DNA of 64,000 nt from Polaribacter cellanae (GTDB taxonomy: Bacteria > Bacteroidota > Bacteroidia > Flavobacteriales > Flavobacteriaceae), in contig NZ_CP071869.1 in the NCBI RefSeq assembly GCF_017569185.1, forward strand, positions 1,116,001-1,180,000. The letters run 5' to 3'. Within the stretch, counting starts at the first letter, position 1. Every line of letters starts with the position of its first letter. The translations under genes and the position numbers were made by a program. The notes beneath the pieces were generated by a model. The model was not told the DNA's origin, searched no databases, and was given only the letters and a program-made list of their open reading frames with translations. This document shows, in pieces, positions 17,461-26,966 of this stretch.

Positions 17461-19122
17461 ATGAAAAATATAAAAATAATATTAATTTTATTGGTTGTAG
17501 GTTATGTTACATCTTGTTCAGATGTTTTAGACCAACCACCATTACATGCGCCAGATGAAAGTTCATTTTGGAGCTCAGAAGGCGATGCTCAAAAAGCACT
17601 AAATGTTTTATACACCTATTTACCAAACGCAAGAAGATGGTGGGCAGAATGTTTAAGTGATAACTCTATTATGACCAATGCTTGGGGAGAAGGTGGTATG
17701 GGACAAATAAGTCAAGGAGATTTAACTCCATCTACAGGTTATTTAACAGCAGGAGCACATAGAGAATATAATTATAACCAGATTAGAAACATTCTTTATT
17801 TTCTAGAAAATATCGATAAATTAGAAGCTTCTACTAACTTAGAAAACATGAAAGGACAAGCCTATTTTTTATTAGCGTTCAGGTATTTTAGAATGTCTAG
17901 ATTCTGGGGAGATATAATTCTGTTTAAGAAAACTGCTACTTTAGATGAATCGAAAAAGGCTACTAGAACTCCATCAAAAAATGTTTTTGCCTTTATTTTA
18001 GAGAATTTGAATCAAGCCATTCCATTGCTTGATGATGTTCATGATAAATCAGGTATTATAACTCAAGATGCTGCCATTATGCTAAAAACAGAAGTATTAA
18101 TGTGGATGGCTTCTTTAGATGACTTTAGGGATACAAAAATTTCGGATAAATCGAGTACAGAACTTTGGGCAGAAGCAGCAAGTACTATTGGTACATTAAT
18201 AGATAAAAAACGATATAGTTTACACCCCGATTTAGTTACTTTATTTCAAAGTAGCACAAATAACATTGATGATGAGACTATTTTAGCAAGACAATATGTT
18301 GAAGATGAGATAACTAATTTCATCAATATCTTAGGTTTGCCAGGAGGTACAGGTTTACGTGGTGGTGGATGGGCCTCGTTTAGTGCGCCTAGAAACTTAA
18401 TTGACGATTATCAAGTAGATGATGGTAAGGGAATTAAAGAATCTCCTAATTATGATATCGTAGAACCTTTTAAAAATAGAGATAAACGTTTAACTTCTTG
18501 GTTTTTACTTCCTGGTGTAGATGTTCTGAGACAAGATGGAACCATGACCCCATTTGATTCTCATCCAGATAACAATAAAACAGAAGCTCTTGGTGGCGAA
18601 GGTGGTGGAGGTAGAAGTGGCTATTGGTGTACTAAGTATGTAGAATTGGAAGCTACAGCTACTTTTGGTTATCAAAACTGGATTCTTTATAGATATGCGG
18701 ATGCACTTCTATTATATGCCGAATCATTAAATGAGTCTGATCCAGGCAATGCAAAAATTGCAAAAGCAATGAATCAAATAAGAACCAGAGCTGGTTTACC
18801 AGGAGTAGATGCTCTTTTAGGCGATCAAGATGCAATGAGACAAGCTATTCGTCATGAAAGACGTGTAGAACTCGTAAATGAAGAAAAACGTTTATGGGAT
18901 ATAATGCGTTGGAAAATTGCACACATTGTTCTAAACCCTCCAGGAGGATTTGTTTATGGAATTAATAAAAATATTGATGATTATAATAATAGACAAGGTG
19001 ATTGGACTGTAGAAAAATTTATTGCAGAGCCCAATAAGTTTGAAGACCACTTTTACTTTTGGCCAATACCACAAAGTGTTATTGATAAAAATGCTAACAT
19101 CACTCAAAACCCTGGTTATTAA
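17461..19122 (+). CDS. SusD/RagB surface glycan-binding lipoprotein
   Basis: This is a 553-residue lipoprotein with a signal ending VTSCSDVLDQPP (Cys19), followed by the TPR-rich SusD fold. Visible hallmarks are the SSFWSSEGDAQKALNVLYTY opening, the GQAYFLLAFRYFRM helix, the late RYADALLLYAESLNE segment, RTRAGLPG, and the C-terminal HERRVELVNEEKRLWDIMRW and WPIPQSVIDKNANITQNPGY. It forms the lid on the preceding SusC barrel and binds the incoming oligosaccharide. A perfect hairpin follows its stop. Confidence 0.95.
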   Translation: MKNIKIILILLVVGYVTSCSDVLDQPPLHAPDESSFWSSEGDAQKALNVLYTYLPNARRWWAECLSDNSIMTNAWGEGGMGQISQGDLTPSTGYLTAGAHREYNYNQIRNILYFLENIDKLEASTNLENMKGQAYFLLAFRYFRMSRFWGDIILFKKTATLDESKKATRTPSKNVFAFILENLNQAIPLLDDVHDKSGIITQDAAIMLKTEVLMWMASLDDFRDTKISDKSSTELWAEAASTIGTLIDKKRYSLHPDLVTLFQSSTNNIDDETILARQYVEDEITNFINILGLPGGTGLRGGGWASFSAPRNLIDDYQVDDGKGIKESPNYDIVEPFKNRDKRLTSWFLLPGVDVLRQDGTMTPFDSHPDNNKTEALGGEGGGGRSGYWCTKYVELEATATFGYQNWILYRYADALLLYAESLNESDPGNAKIAKAMNQIRTRAGLPGVDALLGDQDAMRQAIRHERRVELVNEEKRLWDIMRWKIAHIVLNPPGGFVYGINKNIDDYNNRQGDWTVEKFIAEPNKFEDHFYFWPIPQSVIDKNANITQNPGY

Positions 19123-19155
19123 AAATAAAAAAATATTTGTTTGAGTTAATCTGAG

Positions 19156-19186
19156 AATACCAAGGATTTATTAAATCCTTGGTATT
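19156..19186 (+). terminator. Perfect palindrome after susD
   Basis: AATACCAAGGATTTA is followed, after one T, by its exact reverse complement (15-bp arms), then an A/T-rich tract. It is likely a terminator or attenuator that gives susCD more transcript than the enzyme genes behind it. It also shows that the TTG at 19179 is not the next gene's start. Confidence 0.65.
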
Positions 19187-19220
19187 TATTAAAAATTCAA
19201 ATATTTTTCAAATTCTAAAG

Positions 19221-22200
19221 ATGTATTATATTAAATTTAAAAAATATTTTCTTTTTATTGTATTTATAATTTATTCTTGTCAAGAGAGTAAAAAAAATAA
19301 AAACTCATCTAAGTTAGAACTGAGTTTTAGTAAAGTGGATAAATCTTATTCAAAAATAAACTTTACGAACCGTATTACAGAGGTACCTCAATTAAACTAT
19401 TTCAACTTTCCATACATGTACAATGGGGGTGGAGTAGCTGTTGGAGACGTTAATAATGATGGACTTCAAGATATTTATTTTGTTGCTAATATGACAGATA
19501 ACGCTCTTTATCTTAACAAAGGAGATTTTAAATTCGAAGATATTACTGCAAAGTCTAATTTAAGTGGTAAAGATAATTTAAGATGGTCTAACGGAGTTAC
19601 AATGGCCGACGTTAATAACGATGGTTGGCTCGATATTTATATATGTGCATCAGGCCCTTTTAAAACTCGAAGAAATTTACTATACATAAACAATCACGAT
19701 CTTACTTTTACAGAAAAGGCAAAAGAATTTGGATTAGATGATAATGGATATTCTACCCAAAGCGTGTTTTTCGATTATGATAGAGATGGAGATCTCGATA
19801 TGTACTTATGCTCCTATGCACCCACAGCACTTGAGGCAACAAATGCTTATTATGCAGAAAAACAACAAAACCCATCAGAAGAAGAAAGAGACAAGTTATA
19901 TAAAAATAATGGTAATAATTATTTTACCGACGTTACAGAGGTAGCAGGTTTAAAGAATTTTGGTCTCTCACTTAATATCTCTACATCAGACTTTAATAAC
20001 GATGGATGGTATGACATATATGTTTCCAACGATTTTAACTCTCCAGATTTTTACTACATAAATAACGGAGATGGAACCTTTACAGATAAATTAGCCTCGG
20101 CAATGAATCATACAGCTAATTTTGGAATGGGAACAGATGCAGCCGATATTAATAATGATGGATTTATTGACCTTCTTCAATTAGATATGAGTAACGACAA
20201 TAATAAGGAAAGGAAAACCAACATGTCTGCGATGTCTCCAGAGTTGTTTCAGGAAGCAGTAGATATGGGACTTCATCACCAGTACATGAAAAACAACTTA
20301 CAACTTAACAATGGAAATGGAACATTTAGTGATATCGCCGATTTAGCAAGTCTTTCAAATACCAATTGGAGCTGGTCTGTTTTAATGTGTGATTTAAATA
20401 ATAACGGCTGGAAAGATATTTTTATTAGCAATGGAATGAGGAGGAAAGTAAATGACAATGATTTTAATAATCTAGATAGAAAACTTCAGGAAGAAGGTAA
20501 AATTAATGATAAAAATAGATATTTACTTATTAAAGAAATGCCTGTTGTAGCACACGATAATTATGCTTTCGTAAACAAAGGAGATTTAACCTTTAAGACT
20601 ATAAAAGGTAATTGGGGGCTAAGCCATGTAGGCTTTTCACAAGGGATAGCTTATGTCGATTTAGATAATGATGGTGATTTGGATATGGTAATGAATAATC
20701 TAGACGATGTGGCAGGAGTTTATAAAAATAACGCTATCGATAGTTTTCCAAACAACCATTATTTAAGATTAAAATTAAAAGGAACTTTAGATAACCATTT
20801 TGCTATTGGTGCTAAAGTAAACGTAAAAATAGGAGAGAGTTATCAATCTCAAGAGCTAATTCCTACACGAGGTTACCTTTCATCTGTTGAACCCATGCTA
20901 CATTTTGGATTAGGAAACAACAAGAAAGTAGACACCTTGGAAGTTACATGGCCAAATGGAAATAAACAATTTTTATACAATGTTAAAGGCAATAGAACCT
21001 TAGAAATAGTGCAAGAAAAGGAGCCTAAAGAACTCTTAAGAAATAAAAAAATAGAATCCCATACCCCACTTTTTGTAGACATAACAAATAATTGTGGAAT
21101 AAATTACACACATAAAGAAAATAATTTTAACGATTATATAAGAGAAACACTACTTCCTCATAAAATGTCACAGCAAGGACCTGCACTAGCAGTCGGAGAT
21201 ATAAATGGTGATAATTTAGATGATTTTTATGTTGGAGGAGCTAAAGGCTATACAGGCGCATTCTATATACAATTACCAGACGCTACCTTTAAACAAATTA
21301 TTTCTCCAGTTTTAGAAGATGATAAAAATCATGAAGACGTTTCATCACTGTTCTTTGATGTAGATAATGATGGAGATTTAGACTTATATGTAGTTAGTGG
21401 AGGAAATGAAGAACCTGCCAGCTCTAAATACTATAAAGATCGATTGTATATTAACAATGGGAAAGGAAACTTTAAAAAGAACAGTAAAGCACTGCCTCCG
21501 TTTTTAGCAAGTGGATCAAAAGTTAGAGCCGCCGATTACGATAATGATGGTGATCTTGATTTGTTTATTGGTGGGAGACAAATTCCAGGAAAGTATCCAT
21601 TTCCAGCAACTAGTTATATATTACAAAATAATAGTACTAAAGAAAAAATTTCCCTCCAAGACATAACAAATCAAATTGCACCAGTACTCAAAGAAATAGG
21701 TATGGTTACAGATGCTAACTGGGCAGACTTTGATAAGGATGGTAAAAAAGATCTAATATTGGTTGGTGAGTGGATGCCAATAACACTCTTAAAAAACGAT
21801 AACGGCAAATTTGTGGACGTAACAGATTCTTATGGATTAGGAAAACAAGTAGGTTGGTGGAATAGTATTGCCACAGCAGATATGGATAATGATGGTGATT
21901 TAGATTTTATAGCAGGAAACTTAGGATTAAATTATAAATACAAAGCTTCAAATAAAAGTCCTTTTGAAATTTTTAGTAACGATTTTGATAAAAACGGTAC
22001 AAACGATATCGTTTTAGGATTTTACGAACAAGGTAATTTATTTCCATTAAGAGGTCGAAGCTGCACATCAAGTCAAATGCCTTATATAAAAAAGAAATTT
22101 CCTACATATAAAGCCTTTAGTAAAGCTACAATTATGGATATTTTAGAACAAGAAGATATTAAAAACGCTGTACATTACAAAGCAAATACTTTTGCCTCTA

Positions 22201-22562
22201 CATATTTTAGAAATGAAAGAAAGCGTTTTGTTGCAGTTCCTTTAGAAAATCACGCCCAAACTTCATCCATTAATTCTATGTATATTAACGATTTTAATGA
22301 TGATGGTTACAAAGATATTATTGCAGGTGGAAACTTATACGAGTCCGAAATTGAAACACCAAGAAACGATGCTAGTTATGGCATATATATTAAAAATAAA
22401 GGAGGTAATAATTTAAACGTAGTTTCTCCAATTAAAAGTGGATTAAATTTAAGAGGAGAAATTCGTGAAATAGTAGAGATAAAATTAGCAAATCAACAAA
22501 ATGCTTTTCTTGTCGCCAGAAACGAAGAGTCTCTAAAAATATATAATTATAAAAAACAATAA
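19221..22562 (+). CDS. VCBS/FG-GAP repeat lipoprotein with ASPIC/UnbV domain (CRTAC1-like)
   Basis: I start at the ATG at 19221, which gives a lipoprotein signal (FIIYSCQES), and reject the TTG 42 bp upstream inside a hairpin. The 1113-residue product carries many Asp-rich calcium-binding beta-propeller blades of the form DVNNDGLQDIYF or DYDRDGDLDMYL. An ASPIC/UnbV domain sits near the middle (about 515-610, LPTRGYLSSVEP-like), and a second propeller follows. Such proteins are frequent partners of SusCD pairs and are presumed surface binding or scaffolding proteins. No catalytic residues are recognised. Confidence 0.88.
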   Translation: MYYIKFKKYFLFIVFIIYSCQESKKNKNSSKLELSFSKVDKSYSKINFTNRITEVPQLNYFNFPYMYNGGGVAVGDVNNDGLQDIYFVANMTDNALYLNKGDFKFEDITAKSNLSGKDNLRWSNGVTMADVNNDGWLDIYICASGPFKTRRNLLYINNHDLTFTEKAKEFGLDDNGYSTQSVFFDYDRDGDLDMYLCSYAPTALEATNAYYAEKQQNPSEEERDKLYKNNGNNYFTDVTEVAGLKNFGLSLNISTSDFNNDGWYDIYVSNDFNSPDFYYINNGDGTFTDKLASAMNHTANFGMGTDAADINNDGFIDLLQLDMSNDNNKERKTNMSAMSPELFQEAVDMGLHHQYMKNNLQLNNGNGTFSDIADLASLSNTNWSWSVLMCDLNNNGWKDIFISNGMRRKVNDNDFNNLDRKLQEEGKINDKNRYLLIKEMPVVAHDNYAFVNKGDLTFKTIKGNWGLSHVGFSQGIAYVDLDNDGDLDMVMNNLDDVAGVYKNNAIDSFPNNHYLRLKLKGTLDNHFAIGAKVNVKIGESYQSQELIPTRGYLSSVEPMLHFGLGNNKKVDTLEVTWPNGNKQFLYNVKGNRTLEIVQEKEPKELLRNKKIESHTPLFVDITNNCGINYTHKENNFNDYIRETLLPHKMSQQGPALAVGDINGDNLDDFYVGGAKGYTGAFYIQLPDATFKQIISPVLEDDKNHEDVSSLFFDVDNDGDLDLYVVSGGNEEPASSKYYKDRLYINNGKGNFKKNSKALPPFLASGSKVRAADYDNDGDLDLFIGGRQIPGKYPFPATSYILQNNSTKEKISLQDITNQIAPVLKEIGMVTDANWADFDKDGKKDLILVGEWMPITLLKNDNGKFVDVTDSYGLGKQVGWWNSIATADMDNDGDLDFIAGNLGLNYKYKASNKSPFEIFSNDFDKNGTNDIVLGFYEQGNLFPLRGRSCTSSQMPYIKKKFPTYKAFSKATIMDILEQEDIKNAVHYKANTFASTYFRNERKRFVAVPLENHAQTSSINSMYINDFNDDGYKDIIAGGNLYESEIETPRNDASYGIYIKNKGGNNLNVVSPIKSGLNLRGEIREIVEIKLANQQNAFLVARNEESLKIYNYKKQ

Positions 22563-22675
22563 AACCTTAACAATTTCAAAAAAAAAAAAAAAAGAAATAA
22601 AAATCTAATCATTCAGTAGTATAAATGAAAACATTCGTTGTTTTTAAGGAGTAGTACTTTACAAAAATTTAAAAA

Positions 22676-25525
22676 ATGGGTAAAAATTTAAAAAAAACAT
22701 CCTGCGATTCAAGCACAGGATGTTGTGATTCAGAAAAAAAAGAAAATATTGAAGTTAAAGTAGCAAACATAGAAAATTGCGACCCAAGTACGGGATGTTG
22801 TACCCCAGCTTCAGGACTCGAAAACGAAGCTAAAAACAAAGTAGGAATACAACGACGAGACTTCATGAAAACAATGGGACTTGGTTTAGGTAGTTTGGCT
22901 CTAATGGGATTAAGCCATCCATTAAGTGCCACCGGTATTCTTCAAGAAGGATATCAAATACCAATCAACAAAAATTTAGACCCAGACTGGATACAATCTT
23001 TATACGAACGTGGAGTTCCAGAAACCTATACAGGTAAAGATTTAGTGTATATTGGAATGCCTGTTGGTGGTATTTGTGCAGGTCAGGTGTATTTGGGAGG
23101 TGATGGTAAATTATGGCTGTGGGATATTTTTAATGAACAAAAAGAAGGTGTTGTAGATGCTACCTATTATTTAAATGGGAGAAAAGTAAGAGCTCGTGAT
23201 GGTAGTAATTACATCGTACCTATAACTCAAGAATATCCATTTGACCAAGGTTTTGCGATAAAAATCGAACAAGGAGATACCAAATGGGAAAAACGATTAG
23301 ATTATAAAGGTTTTAAAGATATTACCTTTAAAGGGCAATATCCCGTAGGTGAAATTACATATAAAGATAAGGGGTGTCCCGTAAAAGTAGTGTTAAAAGC
23401 CTACTCACCTTTTATTCCGTTAGATGTAGACGCCTCTAGTTATCCTGCAACAATCATGCACTACACGATTTCTAATACAGGTAATGCTACTGTAAACTGT
23501 GAGTTATCAGGTTGGTTAGAAAATGCAGCATTCAATCATTCAGGAGTAAAAACGGAAATACAATTAAAAAACACCATTATTCATAATAAAAAGAGTACAT
23601 CTTTAGTTTGCGAAGCTCTTTTAGATGAAAACGGTTCAGAATTAGATTTTCAATTTGAAAAGAAGAGAGACAATGGCAATATGTGTTTAACTTTATTAGG
23701 TGACGATATTGCAGCGACAGCGCAAGAAGAGTATTATTCAGAAGCACTCTTTCCAAAAGAACAACAACAAAAAGAATTGGCAACCGAACCTTTTGGGGTA
23801 AGTTTACGTGGTGGTTTAAGTAAATCGGTAACTTTAAAACCGGGAGAAACTAAAGAAATATCCTTTGTAGTTAGCTGGTATTTTCCAAATTTAAGTGCAG
23901 ATGGCAATCGCTTTAAAGGACGTTCTTATAGCAAGCGCTTCAAAAATGCCTTCGAAGTTTCAAAAGACATTGTTCAAAACTTTAAAAGATTACACACAAA
24001 AACACTTGCGTTTGCAGATGTATTTTATAACAAATCGAGCCTACCTTATTGGTTTTTGAATCGAACTTTTGCCAACACTTCAATTCTAGCAACCGAAACC
24101 TGTTATCTATTGGAAGATGGTCGTTTTTGGGCTTGGGAAGGTATTGGTTGTTGCCCAGGAACCTGTACTCATGTATGGCATTATGCTCAAGCCATGGGAC
24201 GTGTTTTTCCTGAGTTAGAACGTAATTTAAGAGAACAAACCGATTTTAAGGTTATAGAATCTAATGGAAAAGTAGATTTTAGAGGAGGTAGAGCAAATCG
24301 AGATGCAGCCGATGGACAAGCAGGTGTTGTATTAAGATCGTATAGAGAGCATCAAATGACTGCAGATAATACCTTTTTAAAAACAAATTGGAAACATATA
24401 AAATCGGCACTACAATACCTAATTGATATGGATGCAGAAGATGGCGAAGCCAACGGAATGATCTATGGCGAACAGCACAATACTTTAGATGCAGAATGGT
24501 ATGGCAATATTCCTGTAATTATATCTTTATACTTAGCTGCATTAAAAGCAGGGAAAGAAATGGCAATTGAAATGAATGACACCATCTTTTCTAAAACATG
24601 TAAAACCATTCTGAAAAAAGGAGAAAAAAATATAGAAACTCTTTATAATGGTGAATATTTTGTTCAAAATGAAGATCCTGAGCATAAAGATGCTATTGGT
24701 ATTGGTACTGGTTGTTATATAGATCAAGTATTTGGTCAGAGTTGGGCATTTCAGTTAGGATTGGGACGATTGTACAATAAAGAAATGATTCAAAACTCAT
24801 TAGACGCCTTATGGAAATACAATTTTGTTCCTAATATGGGTGAATTTAGAAAATCGCTACCAGAAAAATTAGCAGGTCGTCCTTATGCCATCGACGATGA
24901 TGCAGGATTGGTAATGTGCACGTGGCCAAAAGGCGGAAAAAAAGATGACTGGGAAAAACATTGGCAATTTGGATATTTTAACGAATGTATGACTGGGTTT
25001 GAATACCAAGCTGCAGGACATATGATTTGGGAAGATAAAATCGAAGAAGGATTGACCATTACTAAGGCCATTCACGATCGTTACCATGCAGGAAAAAGAA
25101 ATCCGTATAACGAAGTGGAATGTAGCGATCACTATGCCAGAGCAATGGCAAGTTATGGTGTGTATTTGGCAGCTTGCGGTTTTGAATACCATGGACCTAA
25201 AAAACAGTTGGCCTTTGCTCCCAAATTACATCCCGAAAATTTTGAAGCAGGTTTTATTGCAGCGAAAGGCTGGGGAACCTATGCACAAATACAAAAGAAA
25301 AATAAACAACAAGCATCTATTAAATTAGTCTCAGGAAGCTTAGTTATAAAAGAAATCTCCTTAGAAATTCCAAAAGTTAAAAAGCCTAAGAAAGTGGCTC
25401 TTCATTTAGACGGAAAACGAATAAAAAATAAGTATACAACAAATAGTTCTAAAGTACGATTAAAATTTAAAGCAATAGAAATTACCGAAAATGCAAAATT
25501 AACTATTGAAATTAAATATTCTTAA
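22676..25525 (+). CDS. GH116-family glycoside hydrolase, Tat-exported
   Basis: This is a 949-residue protein. A Cys-rich leader has two C-x5-CC motifs (Cys10/16/17 and Cys35/41/42), followed by a twin-arginine signal (RRDFMKTMGLGLGSLALMG, 60-78). The rest matches GH116, the family of GBA2-type glucosylceramidases and microbial beta-glucosidases/xylosidases. There is an N-terminal beta-sandwich (about 105-420) and an (alpha/alpha)6 barrel with GEQHNTLDAEWYG (nucleophile region by family analogy), [17 protein letters not shown] and KRNPYNEVECSDHYARAMASYG. The substrate is not readable. A second GH116 lies two genes downstream. Confidence 0.88.
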   Translation: MGKNLKKTSCDSSTGCCDSEKKENIEVKVANIENCDPSTGCCTPASGLENEAKNKVGIQRRDFMKTMGLGLGSLALMGLSHPLSATGILQEGYQIPINKNLDPDWIQSLYERGVPETYTGKDLVYIGMPVGGICAGQVYLGGDGKLWLWDIFNEQKEGVVDATYYLNGRKVRARDGSNYIVPITQEYPFDQGFAIKIEQGDTKWEKRLDYKGFKDITFKGQYPVGEITYKDKGCPVKVVLKAYSPFIPLDVDASSYPATIMHYTISNTGNATVNCELSGWLENAAFNHSGVKTEIQLKNTIIHNKKSTSLVCEALLDENGSELDFQFEKKRDNGNMCLTLLGDDIAATAQEEYYSEALFPKEQQQKELATEPFGVSLRGGLSKSVTLKPGETKEISFVVSWYFPNLSADGNRFKGRSYSKRFKNAFEVSKDIVQNFKRLHTKTLAFADVFYNKSSLPYWFLNRTFANTSILATETCYLLEDGRFWAWEGIGCCPGTCTHVWHYAQAMGRVFPELERNLREQTDFKVIESNGKVDFRGGRANRDAADGQAGVVLRSYREHQMTADNTFLKTNWKHIKSALQYLIDMDAEDGEANGMIYGEQHNTLDAEWYGNIPVIISLYLAALKAGKEMAIEMNDTIFSKTCKTILKKGEKNIETLYNGEYFVQNEDPEHKDAIGIGTGCYIDQVFGQSWAFQLGLGRLYNKEMIQNSLDALWKYNFVPNMGEFRKSLPEKLAGRPYAIDDDAGLVMCTWPKGGKKDDWEKHWQFGYFNECMTGFEYQAAGHMIWEDKIEEGLTITKAIHDRYHAGKRNPYNEVECSDHYARAMASYGVYLAACGFEYHGPKKQLAFAPKLHPENFEAGFIAAKGWGTYAQIQKKNKQQASIKLVSGSLVIKEISLEIPKVKKPKKVALHLDGKRIKNKYTTNSSKVRLKFKAIEITENAKLTIEIKYS

Positions 25526-25623
25526 ATCAGTTTAATAAGAGCTTAACGACTATAAAAATATGAAAATTTAAAACGCAATACACTACCTATGTTTGGGTGT
25601 AAACAGTAATAAAAAACATAAAT

Positions 25624-26904
25624 ATGATTAAAATGTATTTAAAATCGACACTCTTATTTTTATGTGTGATTACATTAATTAGCTGTAAAAATAAAGATTC
25701 AAAACAATCGAACGATACTAATACTAATGTAAGAAAAGTAATAAATGAAGCCTCGTTTGAAAAAGGAACTTTTGGTTACGACAAAGATTTTCTTCAAAAA
25801 AACTATAAAAATACCTTAGTCTTAGAAAGTGATGATAAAAAAGCAATATTAGCACTGTCTCCTGAGTTACAAGGAAGAGTAATGACAAGTTCATTAAATG
25901 GAAATAAAGGAATTAGTTTTGGATGGTTAAACTACGATTTGATTGCTTCCAAAGAAATAAAAGAACATATTAACCCTACAGGAGGTGAAGAACGCTTTTG
26001 GTTGGGGCCAGAAGGTGGTCAGTATTCTATTTATTTTAAGCCAGGAAAGAGTTTCGATTTTAAAAATTGGTATGTACCAAAAGTTTTAGATACAGAAGGT
26101 TTTGATGTTGTGGAACACAATTCTAATAGTGCTGTCTTCCATAAAGAAATGCATTTAATTAATTATTCAGGAACAAAATTAGATATTGATGTCAATAGAA
26201 AAGTGTCATTACTTACTAAAAAACAAATAACCGATGCTTTGCAATTGAAAACGGAAGACTTTTTGGTAGTTGCCTATGAAACATCAAATGTTGTTAAAAA
26301 TATAGGTAATGCAGATTGGAAAAAAGAATCTGGTTTGGTGTCAATTTGGTTGTTAAGTATGTTTACACCTTCCCCAGAAACAACAATTGTTGTTCCAATT
26401 ATAGAAGGGGCTAAATCTAAGTTGGGGATAAAAGTAAAAGACGATTATTTTGGAAAAGTGGCAGGTGACCGCTTAAAAAAGACCGAGCAAACTATTTATT
26501 TTAAAGCAGATGGTGCCAGCAGAGGTAAAATTGGTATTTCCCCTGCAAGATCTACTAAATTTATGGGAAGTTATGATGCTAAAAATAAAACTTTAACCAT
26601 TTTAGAAATCACAGCACCAAACCCAACCGATAGTTATGTAAACTCTGCGTGGGAACTACAAAAAAAACCATATTCAGGAGATGTCTTAAACGCATATAAT
26701 GATGGTCCCTTGGAAGATGGTTCGCAAATGGGGCCTTTTTACGAGTTGGAAAGTTCATCACCGGCATTGGCATTAAAAGTAGGAAAAAGTTATACCCATG
26801 CACAACGCATTTATCACTTTAAAGGAAAAGCAGAAATTTTAAATGAAATAGCTAAAAAAACACTAAAAGTATCTATTGATGAAATAAATACAGCTTTTAA
26901 ATGA
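25624..26904 (+). CDS. DUF6786-like lipoprotein, possible mutarotase-fold protein
   Basis: This is a 426-residue lipoprotein (signal ending TLISCKNK, Cys22; a second possible ATG at codon 4). The body is beta-rich with GRVMTSSLNG, HINPTGGEERFWLGPEGGQYSIYF and a late GPFYELESSSPA..L..G..YTHAQRIYHF stretch. These features resemble the family that is usually annotated DUF6786, and they recall aldose-epimerase-like folds. The family name is from memory and the function is unknown. Placement between two GH116 genes suggests it handles the released sugar or binds the same glycan. Confidence 0.6.
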   Translation: MIKMYLKSTLLFLCVITLISCKNKDSKQSNDTNTNVRKVINEASFEKGTFGYDKDFLQKNYKNTLVLESDDKKAILALSPELQGRVMTSSLNGNKGISFGWLNYDLIASKEIKEHINPTGGEERFWLGPEGGQYSIYFKPGKSFDFKNWYVPKVLDTEGFDVVEHNSNSAVFHKEMHLINYSGTKLDIDVNRKVSLLTKKQITDALQLKTEDFLVVAYETSNVVKNIGNADWKKESGLVSIWLLSMFTPSPETTIVVPIIEGAKSKLGIKVKDDYFGKVAGDRLKKTEQTIYFKADGASRGKIGISPARSTKFMGSYDAKNKTLTILEITAPNPTDSYVNSAWELQKKPYSGDVLNAYNDGPLEDGSQMGPFYELESSSPALALKVGKSYTHAQRIYHFKGKAEILNEIAKKTLKVSIDEINTAFK

Positions 26905-26966
26905 GAAGAAAGCTTAAAGAGGTAGTAAATTAAAAAGAACGAGAACGAATAACAAATTAGAACACA

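Noticed and set aside
19179..19220. TTG start for the VCBS lipoprotein gene
   Set aside because: It lies inside a palindrome and would displace the lipoprotein signal that starts at 19221.
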